Part shown: in pieces, positions 16,104-25,136 of the stretch | Layout: each line of letters begins with the position of its first letter | Numbering within the stretch: the first letter of the stretch is position 1 | Source: Congzhengia minquanensis | Lineage (GTDB): Bacteria; Bacillota; Clostridia; UBA1381; UBA9506 | Direction: 5' to 3' | Length of the DNA: 64,000 bases | Assembly: GCF_014384785.1 (NCBI RefSeq) | Contig: NZ_JACRSU010000006.1 | Location: 34,899-98,898 of the forward strand | Translations under genes and position numbers: made by a program | The notes under the pieces: model-generated | The model's input: the letters and a program-made list of their open reading frames with translations, nothing else | Database searches by the model: none | Told to the model about the DNA's origin: nothing

Positions 16104-17243
16104 TTGAAAAAATCAAGTATTCTTTTTGCATTTCTGCTGTGTTTTTCTTTTTCACAGCCAACCGTTTCGGCTCTGTCTGTTTCGGCCCAATATGCCTGTG
16201 TGTTAGACGCGCAGACAGGCCGTGTCATATTCGAAAAAAATGCCCGGGAGCGCCACTCCATGGCCAGCACCACGAAAATTATGACCGCTTTGGTCGCACT
16301 GGAAAACAGCGGTCTGGACGATTTGGTTACCGTGAGCAAAAACGCCGCCGGAACGGAGGGAACAAGCCTCTACTTAAAAGCCGGCGACAAGGTAACCCTG
16401 CGGGATTTGCTCTATGGGCTCATGCTCCAGTCCGGAAACGACGCAGCCATTGCCATTGCCGAGCACGTGGCAGGCTCGGTTGATGAGTTTGCCGCATTAA
16501 TGACTGCCCGCGCCAAAACAATCGGCGCGAAAAATACCAGCTTTAAAAATCCAAATGGGCTGGACGAAGACGGCCACTACACCACGGCCTATGATTTGGC
16601 CTTAATCGCCCGGGAGGCATTAAAAAACGAAACCTTCGCAGAAATTGTGGCAACAAAATCGAAAACCATTCGCGACGGCACGCAAACCATAACCAACCAC
16701 AATAAAATGCTGAACATGTATCAAGGCTGTGTCGGCGTGAAAACAGGTTTCACGAAAAAGACGGGACGGTGTCTGGTTTCCTCTGCCAAGCGGGACGGAA
16801 AACAGGTGGTGGCGGTAACGTTAAACGCACCGGACGACTGGAACGACCACACCAACATGCTTAACTTCGCCTTTGAAAACACCGTGTGCTTTCCCTTAAT
16901 TGCCGCTGGAATGACGGTGAACTCCATCACAGTGAAAAACGGCACAAGCCAGTCTTTAGAGCTTACCGCCGAACGGGACTTTTACCTTTCAGAAAGCCCC
17001 GACACCAAATTTAAAAACGCACGCCTTACCTGCAAACTGCCAGACTCTATCACAGCGCCGGTAACAAAAGGCGAGGTCATCGGCGCTGTGGAAATTTATT
17101 ATCAGGATACGCTTTTAGACACCATCAATTTAATTGCCGCGGCGGATGTTGGCTTTAAAGAAGCAGAAAAAGACGATTTGTTTCTAAAATATTTTAAAAA
17201 ATTACTGCTTTCTGGTTGCGTCAAGGTAAAATTTGGTGTATAA
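16104..17243 (+). CDS. D-alanyl-D-alanine carboxypeptidase (DacF-like, peptidase S11)
   Basis: This 379-residue exported protein has a signal peptide and the three penicillin-binding motifs of S11 peptidases: S-T-T-K (near residue 54, in MASTTKIMTALVAL), S-G-N (near 112, LQSGNDAAIAIAEH) and K-T-G (near 215, VGVKTGFTKKTGR). After the catalytic domain it has the PBP5-type C-terminal beta domain (about 265-345) and a final helix rich in lysine and leucine that probably lies on the membrane. It removes the last D-alanine from peptidoglycan side chains. Translation starts at TTG 16104 after a GGGGGG run. Confidence 0.94.
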   Translation: MKKSSILFAFLLCFSFSQPTVSALSVSAQYACVLDAQTGRVIFEKNARERHSMASTTKIMTALVALENSGLDDLVTVSKNAAGTEGTSLYLKAGDKVTLRDLLYGLMLQSGNDAAIAIAEHVAGSVDEFAALMTARAKTIGAKNTSFKNPNGLDEDGHYTTAYDLALIAREALKNETFAEIVATKSKTIRDGTQTITNHNKMLNMYQGCVGVKTGFTKKTGRCLVSSAKRDGKQVVAVTLNAPDDWNDHTNMLNFAFENTVCFPLIAAGMTVNSITVKNGTSQSLELTAERDFYLSESPDTKFKNARLTCKLPDSITAPVTKGEVIGAVEIYYQDTLLDTINLIAAADVGFKEAEKDDLFLKYFKKLLLSGCVKVKFGV

Positions 17244-17277
17244 TGAAATTCAAATGAAAACAATACGGAGGATGGCA

Positions 17278-18045
17278 ATGGCACGCCCTGAAAGACTACA
17301 AAAATATATCGCCCGCTGCGGGGCCGCGTCCCGCAGGGCAGCGGAGGAACTGATTTTGTCCGGCCGCGTCAGGGTGAACAAACAGGTCGTAACAGAGCTG
17401 GGCACCAAGGTAGACAGCGACAACGACAAGGTTTTTTTAGACGGAACCCGTTTGCTGCCAGAAAAAAAGCTGTATTACATCATGCTCAACAAGCCCAAAG
17501 GTTACATTGCCACTGCCAAAGACGAGCGGGGCCGCTCGACTGTAACAGAGCTTGTGGCAGACATTGACGCAAGGCTCTACCCCGTTGGACGGCTGGACTA
17601 TTTGAGCGAGGGGCTTTTGTTTTTAACCAACGACGGCGATTTTGCATACCGTCTTACGCACCCCGCCCAGCACGTTGCAAAAAAATATCAGGTCGTGGTT
17701 TCGGGTATTCCCGAGTTTGAAGACATAAAAAAACTGCGTGCAGGCGTAGACATCGGCGGATATGTCACCGCCCCGGCGCGGGTGGATTTGGCAAAGACCG
17801 AAGAACGTACCGCGCAGCTTAACATTACGTTAACAGAGGGGAAAAACCGTCAGATAAGAAAAATGTGCGAGGCTGTCGGATTTCCTGTTTTGCGGCTCAA
17901 GCGTGTAAGCGTAGGCGGCGTTGCACTGGGAAACCTGCCTTTGGGAAAATGGCGTCATTTAACAGAAGCAGAACAAAAACTACTTTGCGGCGGTGATAAA
18001 AATGATAACGATAAAAACGGAAGAAGACAAAACAGACATTCATAA
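17278..18045 (+). CDS. 16S/23S rRNA pseudouridine synthase, RsuA/RluB family
   Basis: This 255-residue protein has an N-terminal S4 RNA-binding domain (residues 2-60, ERLQKYIARCGAASRRAAEE) and the catalytic domain with VGRLDYLSEGLLFLTNDGDFA, whose aspartate is the catalytic residue, plus GKNRQIRKMCEAVG. It converts uridine to pseudouridine in ribosomal RNA; RluB (23S) is the more likely type. The start at ATG 17278 is chosen because GGAGG lies five bases upstream; earlier in-frame ATGs would overlap dacA and lack a site. Confidence 0.93.
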   Translation: MARPERLQKYIARCGAASRRAAEELILSGRVRVNKQVVTELGTKVDSDNDKVFLDGTRLLPEKKLYYIMLNKPKGYIATAKDERGRSTVTELVADIDARLYPVGRLDYLSEGLLFLTNDGDFAYRLTHPAQHVAKKYQVVVSGIPEFEDIKKLRAGVDIGGYVTAPARVDLAKTEERTAQLNITLTEGKNRQIRKMCEAVGFPVLRLKRVSVGGVALGNLPLGKWRHLTEAEQKLLCGGDKNDNDKNGRRQNRHS

Positions 18046-18400
18046 ATTTTTGTCCTCCCAGGGCGCAAACATTGATTTAACCGGCACCATTGTAATGACC
18101 GCCCGGGAAAACGGAACGATTTTGGCCCTGGGCGCCCTCTCCATGAAAGACTACCGCGTGTTTTTAGACCATATCGTGGTGTCGGGCGAATATGTGGAGG
18201 ATTTAAATCTGGTGCTGGGGCTTATGAAATCGCTTTTAAACCTTGCTGATTTGCGCGGCATGAAAACGGTTTATGGCTCTAACCCCGCTATGTTTGACCT
18301 TTATAAAATGCTGCGGTTTAAAAAAAGCGCAGGCGAGGCAAAAAAGATGTACGAGCTTTCGCTTGAGGGGTATTTTACCTGCGAAAACGAAGAACAGTAA
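18002..18400 (+). CDS. Small GNAT-like acetyltransferase
   Basis: This 132-residue protein overlaps the end of the pseudouridine synthase gene. Its strand-helix order (GTIVMTARENGTILALGALSM, then VFLDHIVVSGEYVEDLNLVLGLMKSLLNLA) resembles a compact GNAT fold, but the acetyl-CoA loop is weak. ATG 18002 follows GGCGGTG; GTG 17993 is an alternative. Function unknown. Confidence 0.6.
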   Translation: MITIKTEEDKTDIHKFLSSQGANIDLTGTIVMTARENGTILALGALSMKDYRVFLDHIVVSGEYVEDLNLVLGLMKSLLNLADLRGMKTVYGSNPAMFDLYKMLRFKKSAGEAKKMYELSLEGYFTCENEEQ

Positions 18401-18417
18401 ATAATAAGGAGAATTTT

Positions 18418-19602
18418 ATGACATTAAACGAACTGAAAAAAGCGTTCACATGCACCTACGGAGACGGCGGAACCATTCGTTTTTTTGCATCGCCCGGCCG
18501 TGTGAACTTAATTGGCGAGCACATTGACTATAACGGAGGCTTCGTTTTTCCTGCGGCGTTAACCCAGGGCACGGTGATTGCATTAAGGGAACGCACCGAC
18601 GGCATTATCCGCTTAAAGGCAACAGATTTAGACGAATTGGTGACATTAGATATAAAGAATCTGTCAGACTATAAAAATTTAAAATGGGGAAACTATCAGG
18701 CCGGCGTGGCATATGTGATGCAGCAGGATGGGTTTGCTATTTCCGGCTGCGACATGTTGTTTGACGACACGCTTCCTCACGGCGGCGGGCTTTCCAGCTC
18801 GGCTGGCATTGAGGTTGCAACGGCCTTGGCATTTGCCACCCTGTCGAACGAAAAAAAGGGTATTACCGTCCCTGTAGATATGATAGAAATGGCGCGTTAC
18901 TCTCAAAAGGCCGAAAACGAATATGTCGGCGTAAGCTGCGGCATTATGGACCAGTTTGCTTCCGCCATGGGCAAAAAAGACTGCGCAATTTTATTAAAGT
19001 GTGACACGTTAGAATTTAAACATATTCCGCTGGACATGAAAGGCTATTCCATTGTCATTTCCAACACCAACAAAAAAAGGAGCCTGGCCGACTCGAAATA
19101 TAACGAGCGGTGCGAAGAGTGTGCAAAAGGCCTTAGCATGCTCAAGACAGAACTTGCCGACTTAAAGTTCCTTTGCGAGCTGACGCCGGAGGTGTTTGAA
19201 AAGCACGCACACCTCATTACAGACGAAACCGTATTAAAGCGCGTGCGTCACGTGGTGAATGAAAACGCCCGGGTGCTAAAGAGCGTGAACGTTTTGGCAA
19301 AAGGCGACCTGATTGCGTTCGGCGCGCTGATGAACGCCTCTCACGACTCCCTGCGCGACGATTATGCGGTAACCGGCATTGAACTCGACACCTTAGTAAA
19401 GGAAGCGCGCAAAATTGACGGCACAATCGGCTCAAGAATGACCGGCGCAGGCTTTGGCGGCTGCACCGTATCTTTAGTGAAAGATGAAGCGGTTGACAGC
19501 TTTATGGAAAAGGTCGGCGCGGCATATACTGAAAAAATCGGTTATGCACCCTCGTTCTACCGGTTTGGCATTGGCGACGGCGGACGGGAATTGTTTGAAT
19601 AA
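18418..19602 (+). CDS. galK: Galactokinase
   Basis: This 394-residue GHMP kinase carries all the galactokinase marks: GRVNLIGEHIDYNGG near residue 30, the ATP loop LPHGGGLSSSAGIEVA near 120, CGIMDQFASAMGK near 172 with the catalytic aspartate, and SRMTGAGFGGCTVSLV near 340. It phosphorylates galactose at C1 with ATP, the first step of the Leloir pathway. No galT or galE is adjacent. ATG follows AAGGAG; the gene ends at a long palindromic terminator. Confidence 0.95.
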   Translation: MTLNELKKAFTCTYGDGGTIRFFASPGRVNLIGEHIDYNGGFVFPAALTQGTVIALRERTDGIIRLKATDLDELVTLDIKNLSDYKNLKWGNYQAGVAYVMQQDGFAISGCDMLFDDTLPHGGGLSSSAGIEVATALAFATLSNEKKGITVPVDMIEMARYSQKAENEYVGVSCGIMDQFASAMGKKDCAILLKCDTLEFKHIPLDMKGYSIVISNTNKKRSLADSKYNERCEECAKGLSMLKTELADLKFLCELTPEVFEKHAHLITDETVLKRVRHVVNENARVLKSVNVLAKGDLIAFGALMNASHDSLRDDYAVTGIELDTLVKEARKIDGTIGSRMTGAGFGGCTVSLVKDEAVDSFMEKVGAAYTEKIGYAPSFYRFGIGDGGRELFE

Positions 19603-19617
19603 TTATTCTTTTAAAGT

Positions 19618-19657
19618 AAAAAAAGCGGCCTGTTTCATGAAACAGGCCGCTTTTTTT
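19618..19657. terminator. Bidirectional terminator
   Basis: The long palindrome AAGCGGCCTGTTTC / GAAACAGGCCGCTT has A- and T-runs at its ends, between convergent galK and the ATPase gene. Confidence 0.9.
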
Positions 19658-19666
19658 ACTGCAAAT

Positions 19667-20422
19667 TTAACCGTCCCCGTCATCCAACAAAATATCAAGC
19701 ATTTGCCCAGGGCTGTTTAAAAACCGTTTGGTAAGCTGAAAATGCTCCGTTTCGCTGTATGTAACAGGCTGAATGCCCTCCTCTGAAAACTGATAGATTT
19801 TCGCATTGGGAAAGGTCATCAGCATGGGAGAATGTGTTGCAATGATAAACTGCGAATTTTTCTTCACCAGCAAATTAATTTCAGCAATCAGCGTTAAAAG
19901 CTTTGCCGGCGACAGGGCCGCTTCCGGCTCGTCTAAAATATACACACCGTTACCGCCAAACCTGTTTTGAACCAGCGACAGAAAACTTTCCCCGTGGGAC
20001 TGTTTGTGCAGAGATATGCCACCGTAGCTGTCAATCACAGGCGGTGCAGCGGCAGGCTCTTGGTCCATCTCCTCAATGTTTGTAGCAACGTTATAAAAAC
20101 TTTCTGCACGAAGAAAAAAACCGTCCCTTGCAAATTTCGACCGAGAAATAGTCAGACAGTCGCACAATTCTGAATGAGTTTGATTCGTAGAAAAACTGAA
20201 GTTTTTTGTGCCGCCCTCGGCGTTAAAACCAAAAGCCACGGCAATCGCTTCTAAAAGCGTAGACTTTCCCGTTCCATTCTCTCCAACAAAAAACGTCACA
20301 TCGCTGTCAAACACAACTGTGTGATTCCTCATTAAAAACTGTACCGCAGGAATTTCTCTCAGATAGGACCCCCGCCCAATTTCCCTTTTCAGTTGAATGC
20401 TGTCAATAAATCTTCCGTTCAT
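19667..20422 (-). CDS. AAA/ABC-type ATPase (COG3910-like)
   Basis: This 251-residue soluble ATPase has Walker A GENGTGKSTLLEAIA (near residue 46), an ABC signature-like segment (LHKQSHGESFLSLV near 150), Walker B VYILDEPEAALSP (near 172) and the H-loop IIATHSPMLMTF. It resembles the stand-alone predicted ATPases grouped with RecF/SMC-like proteins; the role is not established. The start codon overlaps the stop of the peptidase gene (ATGA), so the two are translationally coupled. Confidence 0.8.
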   Translation of the reverse strand: MNGRFIDSIQLKREIGRGSYLREIPAVQFLMRNHTVVFDSDVTFFVGENGTGKSTLLEAIAVAFGFNAEGGTKNFSFSTNQTHSELCDCLTISRSKFARDGFFLRAESFYNVATNIEEMDQEPAAAPPVIDSYGGISLHKQSHGESFLSLVQNRFGGNGVYILDEPEAALSPAKLLTLIAEINLLVKKNSQFIIATHSPMLMTFPNAKIYQFSEEGIQPVTYSETEHFQLTKRFLNSPGQMLDILLDDGDG

Positions 20423-20946
20423 TTCAGCAGTTTCCTCCGCGCTTGATAGTCAGGCATAAACTGCGCCATCATCTTATGAAATCCCGCCCCATGGTTTGGC
20501 TCAAAAAAATGGACAAACTCGTGCAGCACCACATATTCAATGGCTGCAGGCGGCATGTTTGCCAGCCGTGCGGCCAGCGTAATATATCCATCCTTAAAAT
20601 GGCAAATGCCCCACGCGCTTTTTATATGCTTTACTTTAATTTTCGGTTTTTGCTCCATTCTGTCATGAAACAGTTCCCAAACCTGGGCAACAAAAGGTGC
20701 GAAAATTGCTTCGCACTGGCAAGCCGGCGGCGCGGCCTCTGCATTTATGTTCTTTTTCCGGGCTGCAATCCTTTGCAGGGCTTTTTGAATCCAGTCCGCT
20801 TTTTGCGCAACAAATCCGTCAACCGCAGCTAGCGGAACATGCCTGCCTGCCGACACAAACACGCCCCGCTCCGTCACCCGGAGATTTATGTTTTTCACAT
20901 TTTTCCGCGTGAGAGTAAACGAAACGTCCGCCGCTGTCCGCATCAT
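20419..20946 (-). CDS. YgjP-like zinc metallopeptidase (DUF45)
   Basis: This 175-residue protein contains HEXXH (VVLHEFVHFFEPNHG near residue 141) followed by H-G-A-G-F-H, the pattern of YgjP/WLM-type zinc peptidases, with the usual basic N-terminus and HxxxF end. It overlaps hydE upstream and the ATPase downstream by four bases each (ATGA). Substrate unknown. Confidence 0.82.
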   Translation of the reverse strand: MMRTAADVSFTLTRKNVKNINLRVTERGVFVSAGRHVPLAAVDGFVAQKADWIQKALQRIAARKKNINAEAAPPACQCEAIFAPFVAQVWELFHDRMEQKPKIKVKHIKSAWGICHFKDGYITLAARLANMPPAAIEYVVLHEFVHFFEPNHGAGFHKMMAQFMPDYQARRKLLK

Positions 20947-22013
20947 TTGCGTTTAAAACCCGCAAAGTCGCCCCGGGCGGAAACAATTTCATATCCGATT
21001 TTTTCCATGCGCAGGGCAAGGGAAGCAAGAGATTCCGCCGCCTCGTCCCCAGTGCTGATTTTGTTATCGTAGAGCATATATTTTTCCCGCACATTTTTCG
21101 GCGAAAGGTTGGGCATTACCACGTTAGCACCAGCCAAAACCGCTTTTTCCCGCCCCATTTCGTCCAGCGTGCCCAAAGCCGTTGTGGCAGGCAGCAGCAC
21201 GCTCGGAAGCAGCAGACGCGTCAGCGCAACCATAAAAATGGTCTTTTTCGCACTGCCGTTGGGCTCGTTTTTAAATGGCGTATCTTTGTGCGAAATAAAC
21301 GGCCCAATACCCACCATGTGCGGCTGAAATTTTTCTAAAAACAGCATATCTTCTGCCAAATGTTCGTTGGTTTGATAAGGCGAACCCACCATCATGCCGC
21401 ACCCCACCTGAAACCCAATTTCCTTTAGGTCATACAAACACTTTACGCGGTTGCTGAGCGTAAGCTCATCCGGATGAAGCTTACGGTAGTGGTTGTCGGT
21501 AGCGGTTTCGTGACGCAGAAGATAGCGGTCTGCCCCGGCGTTGTAAAAGCGCTGATAAGTGCTTTTATCCCGCTCACCGACAGACAGCGTCACCGCGCAG
21601 TCGGGATATGCCTGCTTGATGGACGAAATCATTCTGCACATTTCATCGTCAGAAAAATACATGTCCTCCCCGCCCTGAAGCACAAAGGTGCGAAAACCCA
21701 AACGGTAGCCCTCCGCACAGCAGGAGAGAATGTCGTCTTTATTCAGCCGGTAGCGGGCGGCGTTTTTGTTTGAACGCCGAATTCCGCAATAGTAACAGTC
21801 GTTTCTGCAATAGTTTGTAAACTCAATCAGGCCGCGGATAAACACCGTTTTGCCGTATATGTTGTCCCGCATGCTGCAAGCCTTTTTAAATGCAAAATCC
21901 CGGCACACGTCTGCATTTTGAAGCAAATACACCCACTCGTCTTTCAAAAGGCTGTGGGTGTCGGTTAATTTATTGATTAAATTTTTTGTTTTTTCCAGTT
22001 TCTCTGTTTTCAT
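20943..22013 (-). CDS. hydE: [FeFe]-hydrogenase H-cluster maturase HydE (radical SAM)
   Basis: This 356-residue protein has the radical SAM cluster motif C69-x3-C73-x2-C76 (TNYCRNDCYYCGIRR) and then the HydE pattern: RLGFRTFVLQGGEDMYF, ADRYLLRHETATDNHYRKLHP and GCGMMVGSPYQTNEHLAEDM. HydE makes part of the dithiomethylamine-bearing diiron subcluster of [FeFe]-hydrogenase. Start ATG 22013 has AGGGAAG upstream; the longer open frame to 22166 lies inside the next gene. hydF and hydG are not in the window. It overlaps the preceding membrane-protein gene by 44 bases. Confidence 0.92.
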   Translation of the reverse strand: MKTEKLEKTKNLINKLTDTHSLLKDEWVYLLQNADVCRDFAFKKACSMRDNIYGKTVFIRGLIEFTNYCRNDCYYCGIRRSNKNAARYRLNKDDILSCCAEGYRLGFRTFVLQGGEDMYFSDDEMCRMISSIKQAYPDCAVTLSVGERDKSTYQRFYNAGADRYLLRHETATDNHYRKLHPDELTLSNRVKCLYDLKEIGFQVGCGMMVGSPYQTNEHLAEDMLFLEKFQPHMVGIGPFISHKDTPFKNEPNGSAKKTIFMVALTRLLLPSVLLPATTALGTLDEMGREKAVLAGANVVMPNLSPKNVREKYMLYDNKISTGDEAAESLASLALRMEKIGYEIVSARGDFAGFKRK

Positions 22014-22791
22014 GATCTTCCCTACGCTCCGTTTTTTTGATTCTATCAATGAAATATAAACACAGCGCCACCAGCGCCAGGCCGCCCAAGCCGCCTGCAA
22101 TGTATGAAAGGGCGCTTTCCGGCTTTTCTTTTTCTCCGTTTTTGCTGTCAACGTTAAAAGCCTCACCGCTTTCCCCTTTTTCCTTAATCACCGTAAACGA
22201 AAGCGACCCTGCCAGGTCGGACATAGTTTTCAAATCTGCCTCCTCTGCCGCTTCCTTATTTAAATACAGCAAAAAAGAAATGCCGTTGCCGTTTACAAAG
22301 GTTGCGCCAAACACCATTCCGTGTTTTTTCCCGTCAAACTGCACCGTTCCCGGCACGGTGATAAACTTCATTTGGGAATAAGGCACAATGGAAACGCTCT
22401 CCGGGTTATATTCAAACCCGTCCACGGAAAAACCGTCTTTTAAAATGCGGTCTAAATCATTTTTAATTGTCTGGTCGTCCGTTTCCAAAATATTGTATAA
22501 CTCGTAGGACAAGTCGTTTTTCTTCACCTTAACATAAATTTCACTGTCCTCCGTGGGGTTGGTAATAAAATATTCACAGTCAGACTTAATCAGCGCTTCG
22601 TTCACCTCGTCGGCTGTCAGGCCCACAGTATTTAAAAGCGTTTCGTCTGTCATATTTTTTGAAAACACATACCACTGGTCGGAAACAGAAAACCCCATAT
22701 ACGCCTCCGGCACCTCATAAGAGCAGACAGCGTTCATTCCCATGCAAAGCATCGCTGCGACCAATACAAATATGGTTAATAATTTTTTCAT
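21970..22791 (-). CDS. Exported protein with C-terminal membrane anchor, unknown function
   Basis: This 273-residue protein has a signal peptide (residues 1-25), an extracellular alpha/beta domain (about 30-210), a linker with lysine and glutamate, one membrane helix near the end (LSYIAGGLGGLALVALCLYF) and a charged cytoplasmic tail. Nothing in the ectodomain was recognised. It lies between a transglycosylase and hydE on the same strand, 22 bases after the former. A surface sensor or a wall-linked role is possible but not shown. Confidence 0.7.
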   Translation of the reverse strand: MKKLLTIFVLVAAMLCMGMNAVCSYEVPEAYMGFSVSDQWYVFSKNMTDETLLNTVGLTADEVNEALIKSDCEYFITNPTEDSEIYVKVKKNDLSYELYNILETDDQTIKNDLDRILKDGFSVDGFEYNPESVSIVPYSQMKFITVPGTVQFDGKKHGMVFGATFVNGNGISFLLYLNKEAAEEADLKTMSDLAGSLSFTVIKEKGESGEAFNVDSKNGEKEKPESALSYIAGGLGGLALVALCLYFIDRIKKTERREDHENRETGKNKKFNQ

Positions 22792-22813
22792 TCCGGCTTC
22801 CTCCTTTTTGCAC

Positions 22814-23515
22814 TTAGTCAGCTTCGGCTAAAATCTTTTGTTTCTGTTCCTTCGTTATCGCACGGCATTTCACCATGCGGTTTAACACGTGCTCCTGCCG
22901 CTTTTGGGCTAAATCGTTGTTTTTCGTAGGCGCATAAACCGAAGGCGCATTGGGAATTCCCGCAAGCATGGTGCTTTCATAGTCGGTCATTTCCGCCGGT
23001 TCCTTGTTGAAATAGCCTTTGGCCGCGTCTTTCACACAATAATATCCGTCGCCGTAATAAACCGTGTTGATGTAAAGCTCTAAAATCACGTCTTTTGCAT
23101 AATTTTTTTCAAGCTGATACACCACAAAAAGCTCGGCGGCCTTACGTTCTATTTTCTTTTCATTGGTAAAAAATAAATTTTTTGCAAGCTGCTGGGTTAT
23201 GGTGCTGCCCCCCTGGGAAAACTCCATGGTCTGAATGTTTTTCACCAGCGCCCGCCCTAAAGCAATCACGTCTACGCCGTGGTGCTTGTAAAACCTGTGG
23301 TCCTCCACTGAAATCACAGCGTCCTCATAAATATCGGGAATTTGGTCTAAAGTGGTGTAACAGTCCTCCGTGCGCACCTCTTTCACCTTTTGAACAACGC
23401 TGATGGCTTGCGTTGCTTTTTTATACATCACATACCCTGCCGCAGTAAAATATGCGCCGGCGCAGATTATGGCCAACAGCAGCAGCAAAATAAGCCGTTT
23501 TAATAGTTTTTTCAT
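22814..23515 (-). CDS. Monofunctional peptidoglycan transglycosylase (GT51)
   Basis: This 233-residue protein has one N-terminal membrane helix (residues 6-25) and the five GT51 motifs in order, including ISVEDHRFYKHHGVD with the catalytic glutamate, FSQGGSTITQQLAKN, RKAAELFVVYQLEKN and ILELYINTVYYGDG. No penicillin-binding domain follows, so it polymerises lipid II without cross-linking. It acts on the outer face of the membrane. Same transcript as the genes downstream is likely from the spacing. Confidence 0.94.
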   Translation of the reverse strand: MKKLLKRLILLLLLAIICAGAYFTAAGYVMYKKATQAISVVQKVKEVRTEDCYTTLDQIPDIYEDAVISVEDHRFYKHHGVDVIALGRALVKNIQTMEFSQGGSTITQQLAKNLFFTNEKKIERKAAELFVVYQLEKNYAKDVILELYINTVYYGDGYYCVKDAAKGYFNKEPAEMTDYESTMLAGIPNAPSVYAPTKNNDLAQKRQEHVLNRMVKCRAITKEQKQKILAEAD

Positions 23516-23583
23516 TGGTTTTCTCCCGCCAAAAACGCGTTTTTCTATCTAATCTTACTATTATTATATCAATTTTTAAAACC

Positions 23584-24345
23584 TTAGTCAATGCCGGCGC
23601 GATATTCTTTCGGCGTTTTTGCGCAAATCTTTTTAAAATTGCGGTTAAACGAACGAATGCTGTCATATCCGCATTCCATGGCAATTTCCCCAATGTCTGT
23701 GTTTTCGCCGCTGCGCAAAAGATAGGTTGCGTCTGAAATTCTGCGGCGGTTAACATAGTCGTTAAAAGACGTGCCAATGTTTTTTAAAAAATATTTGGAA
23801 AGATAGCCATAGTCATATTTCAGCTCCCTGGCCGCATCATAAAGCGTGCAGGGTTCCTTATAGTTATCCTCAACAAAGGCAAGAATTTTGTCCAAAAGCG
23901 TGCGCTCTTGCCTGGCGGGCCGGGGAACAAATTTTAATGTTTTAAAAGCTGCTGCGCAAGCGCTGTATAAAAACGCCTTAATGCTGAAAATGTCGCTGCA
24001 GGCTGAAATTTTATCAAAGTCATATGTAAACGGCATAAGATTTTCCACCGGCAGGCTATTTTTAAACCGGTTGTAAAACGACGCGCACAGCTCCGGGGCA
24101 AAAATTGATAAAAAGCCGTTCCCTGCGCCTTTTTCTTGAAACCCGTGAAGCTGGTGCGGAAAAATTAACACCGCCTCCCCTGCCGCCGCCATATAGTCGC
24201 GGTGCTCCACCGTAACACACAGCTCCCCGCTTGTTGCGCAAACCAGTTCAAAACTTCTGTGCATGTGTAACGGATAGTTCCAGGGCTTCATTCTTGACAA
24301 CGAAAAATTACCGCCCCGTGCCACAGGCTGTGTCTGGTAAAACAT
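23584..24345 (-). CDS. AraC-family transcriptional regulator
   Basis: This 253-residue regulator has an N-terminal cupin-like sugar-binding domain (residues 1-140; RGGNFSLSRMKPWNYPLHMHRSF-type start with HMH) and a C-terminal AraC double helix-turn-helix (155-250; YGYLSKYFLKNIGTSF and CGYDSIRSFNRNFKK). It is transcribed divergently from the ThuA gene across a short region with two face-to-face promoters, so it probably controls that operon. Confidence 0.92.
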   Translation of the reverse strand: MFYQTQPVARGGNFSLSRMKPWNYPLHMHRSFELVCATSGELCVTVEHRDYMAAAGEAVLIFPHQLHGFQEKGAGNGFLSIFAPELCASFYNRFKNSLPVENLMPFTYDFDKISACSDIFSIKAFLYSACAAAFKTLKFVPRPARQERTLLDKILAFVEDNYKEPCTLYDAARELKYDYGYLSKYFLKNIGTSFNDYVNRRRISDATYLLRSGENTDIGEIAMECGYDSIRSFNRNFKKICAKTPKEYRAGID

Positions 24346-24378
24346 GCGCCGTTCCTCCTTAAACCAATTTTGTCTATG

Positions 24379-24407
24379 ATTATATCACATCTGTCTTGCA
24401 TTTACAA
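24379..24407 (-). promoter_or_regulatory. Promoter of the AraC-family gene
   Basis: TTGTAA (24402-24407), 17 bases, TATAAT (24379-24384) on the minus strand. Its -35 box abuts that of the opposite promoter. Confidence 0.65.
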
Positions 24408-24424
24408 TACGCGGGGCTTATAAT
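24396..24424 (+). promoter_or_regulatory. Promoter of the ThuA / oxidoreductase operon
   Basis: TTGCAT (24396-24401), 17 bases, TATAAT (24419-24424). The core elements interlock with those of the divergent AraC promoter. Confidence 0.7.
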
Positions 24425-24463
24425 TTGACGTAACAAAAAATAAAAAAGGGAGAGACAACGTTT

Positions 24464-25120
24464 ATGAAAAAAGCACTGATTGTATATGGCGGCTGGGAGG
24501 GGCACTACCCCGTTCCCCTGTCTGAGCTGTTTGGCGGCTGGCTCACTGAAGCCGGATTTGATGTTACCAAGTCTGACTCATTAGACGCCTTTGCAAAAGC
24601 AGAAGAATTAAAAACCTATGACCTCATTGTGCCCATTTGGACCATGGGAGAAATTCCGAACGAGTATGCAGAAAACGTCAGCCAGGCGGTGGCGGCAGGA
24701 GTTGGCATGGCCGGCTGTCACGGCGGCATGTGCGACGCGTTTCGAAACAACACCACATGGCAGTTCATCACCGGCGCACAGTGGGTGGCGCACCCGGGCA
24801 ATGCCGAGGCGCACTACACCGTTAACATTTTAAAAAGCGCAGACAGTCCGCTGACGGAGGGCATATGCGATTTTGACGTTACCAGCGAGCAATATTACAT
24901 ACACACAGACCCTGCGGTGCATGTTTTAGCCACCACCTCGTTCCCCGTTATCGACGGCCCCCACGCAGCAAACGGACACGTTGACGTGCCCGTGGTGTTC
25001 ACAAAAAAATGGGGCAAGGGCAAAATTTATTATAACTCCTTAGGCCACACGCCGGACATTTTCGACATTCCGGAAGCAAAAGAACTGATGAAGCGCGGCC
25101 TTATCTGGGCAGCGCGATAA
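24464..25120 (+). CDS. ThuA-like (trehalose utilisation) protein
   Basis: This 218-residue protein has the flavodoxin/class-I-amidotransferase-like fold of ThuA: a start KKALIVYGGWEGHYP, the elbow GVGMAGCHGGMCDAF near residue 85, GAQWVAHPGNA and a late GKGKIYYNSLGHTPD with the conserved histidine. ThuA proteins modify or oxidise sugars together with Gfo/Idh/MocA partners, and one follows 16 bases downstream. No trehalose genes are seen here, so the substrate is open. Confidence 0.87.
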   Translation: MKKALIVYGGWEGHYPVPLSELFGGWLTEAGFDVTKSDSLDAFAKAEELKTYDLIVPIWTMGEIPNEYAENVSQAVAAGVGMAGCHGGMCDAFRNNTTWQFITGAQWVAHPGNAEAHYTVNILKSADSPLTEGICDFDVTSEQYYIHTDPAVHVLATTSFPVIDGPHAANGHVDVPVVFTKKWGKGKIYYNSLGHTPDIFDIPEAKELMKRGLIWAAR

Positions 25121-25136
25121 AGGAGGGAGCAGAATA

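Noticed and set aside
22014..22166. N-terminal extension of HydE by 51 codons
   Set aside because: It lies inside the upstream membrane-protein gene, is not family-like and lacks a ribosome site; ATG 22013 has one.
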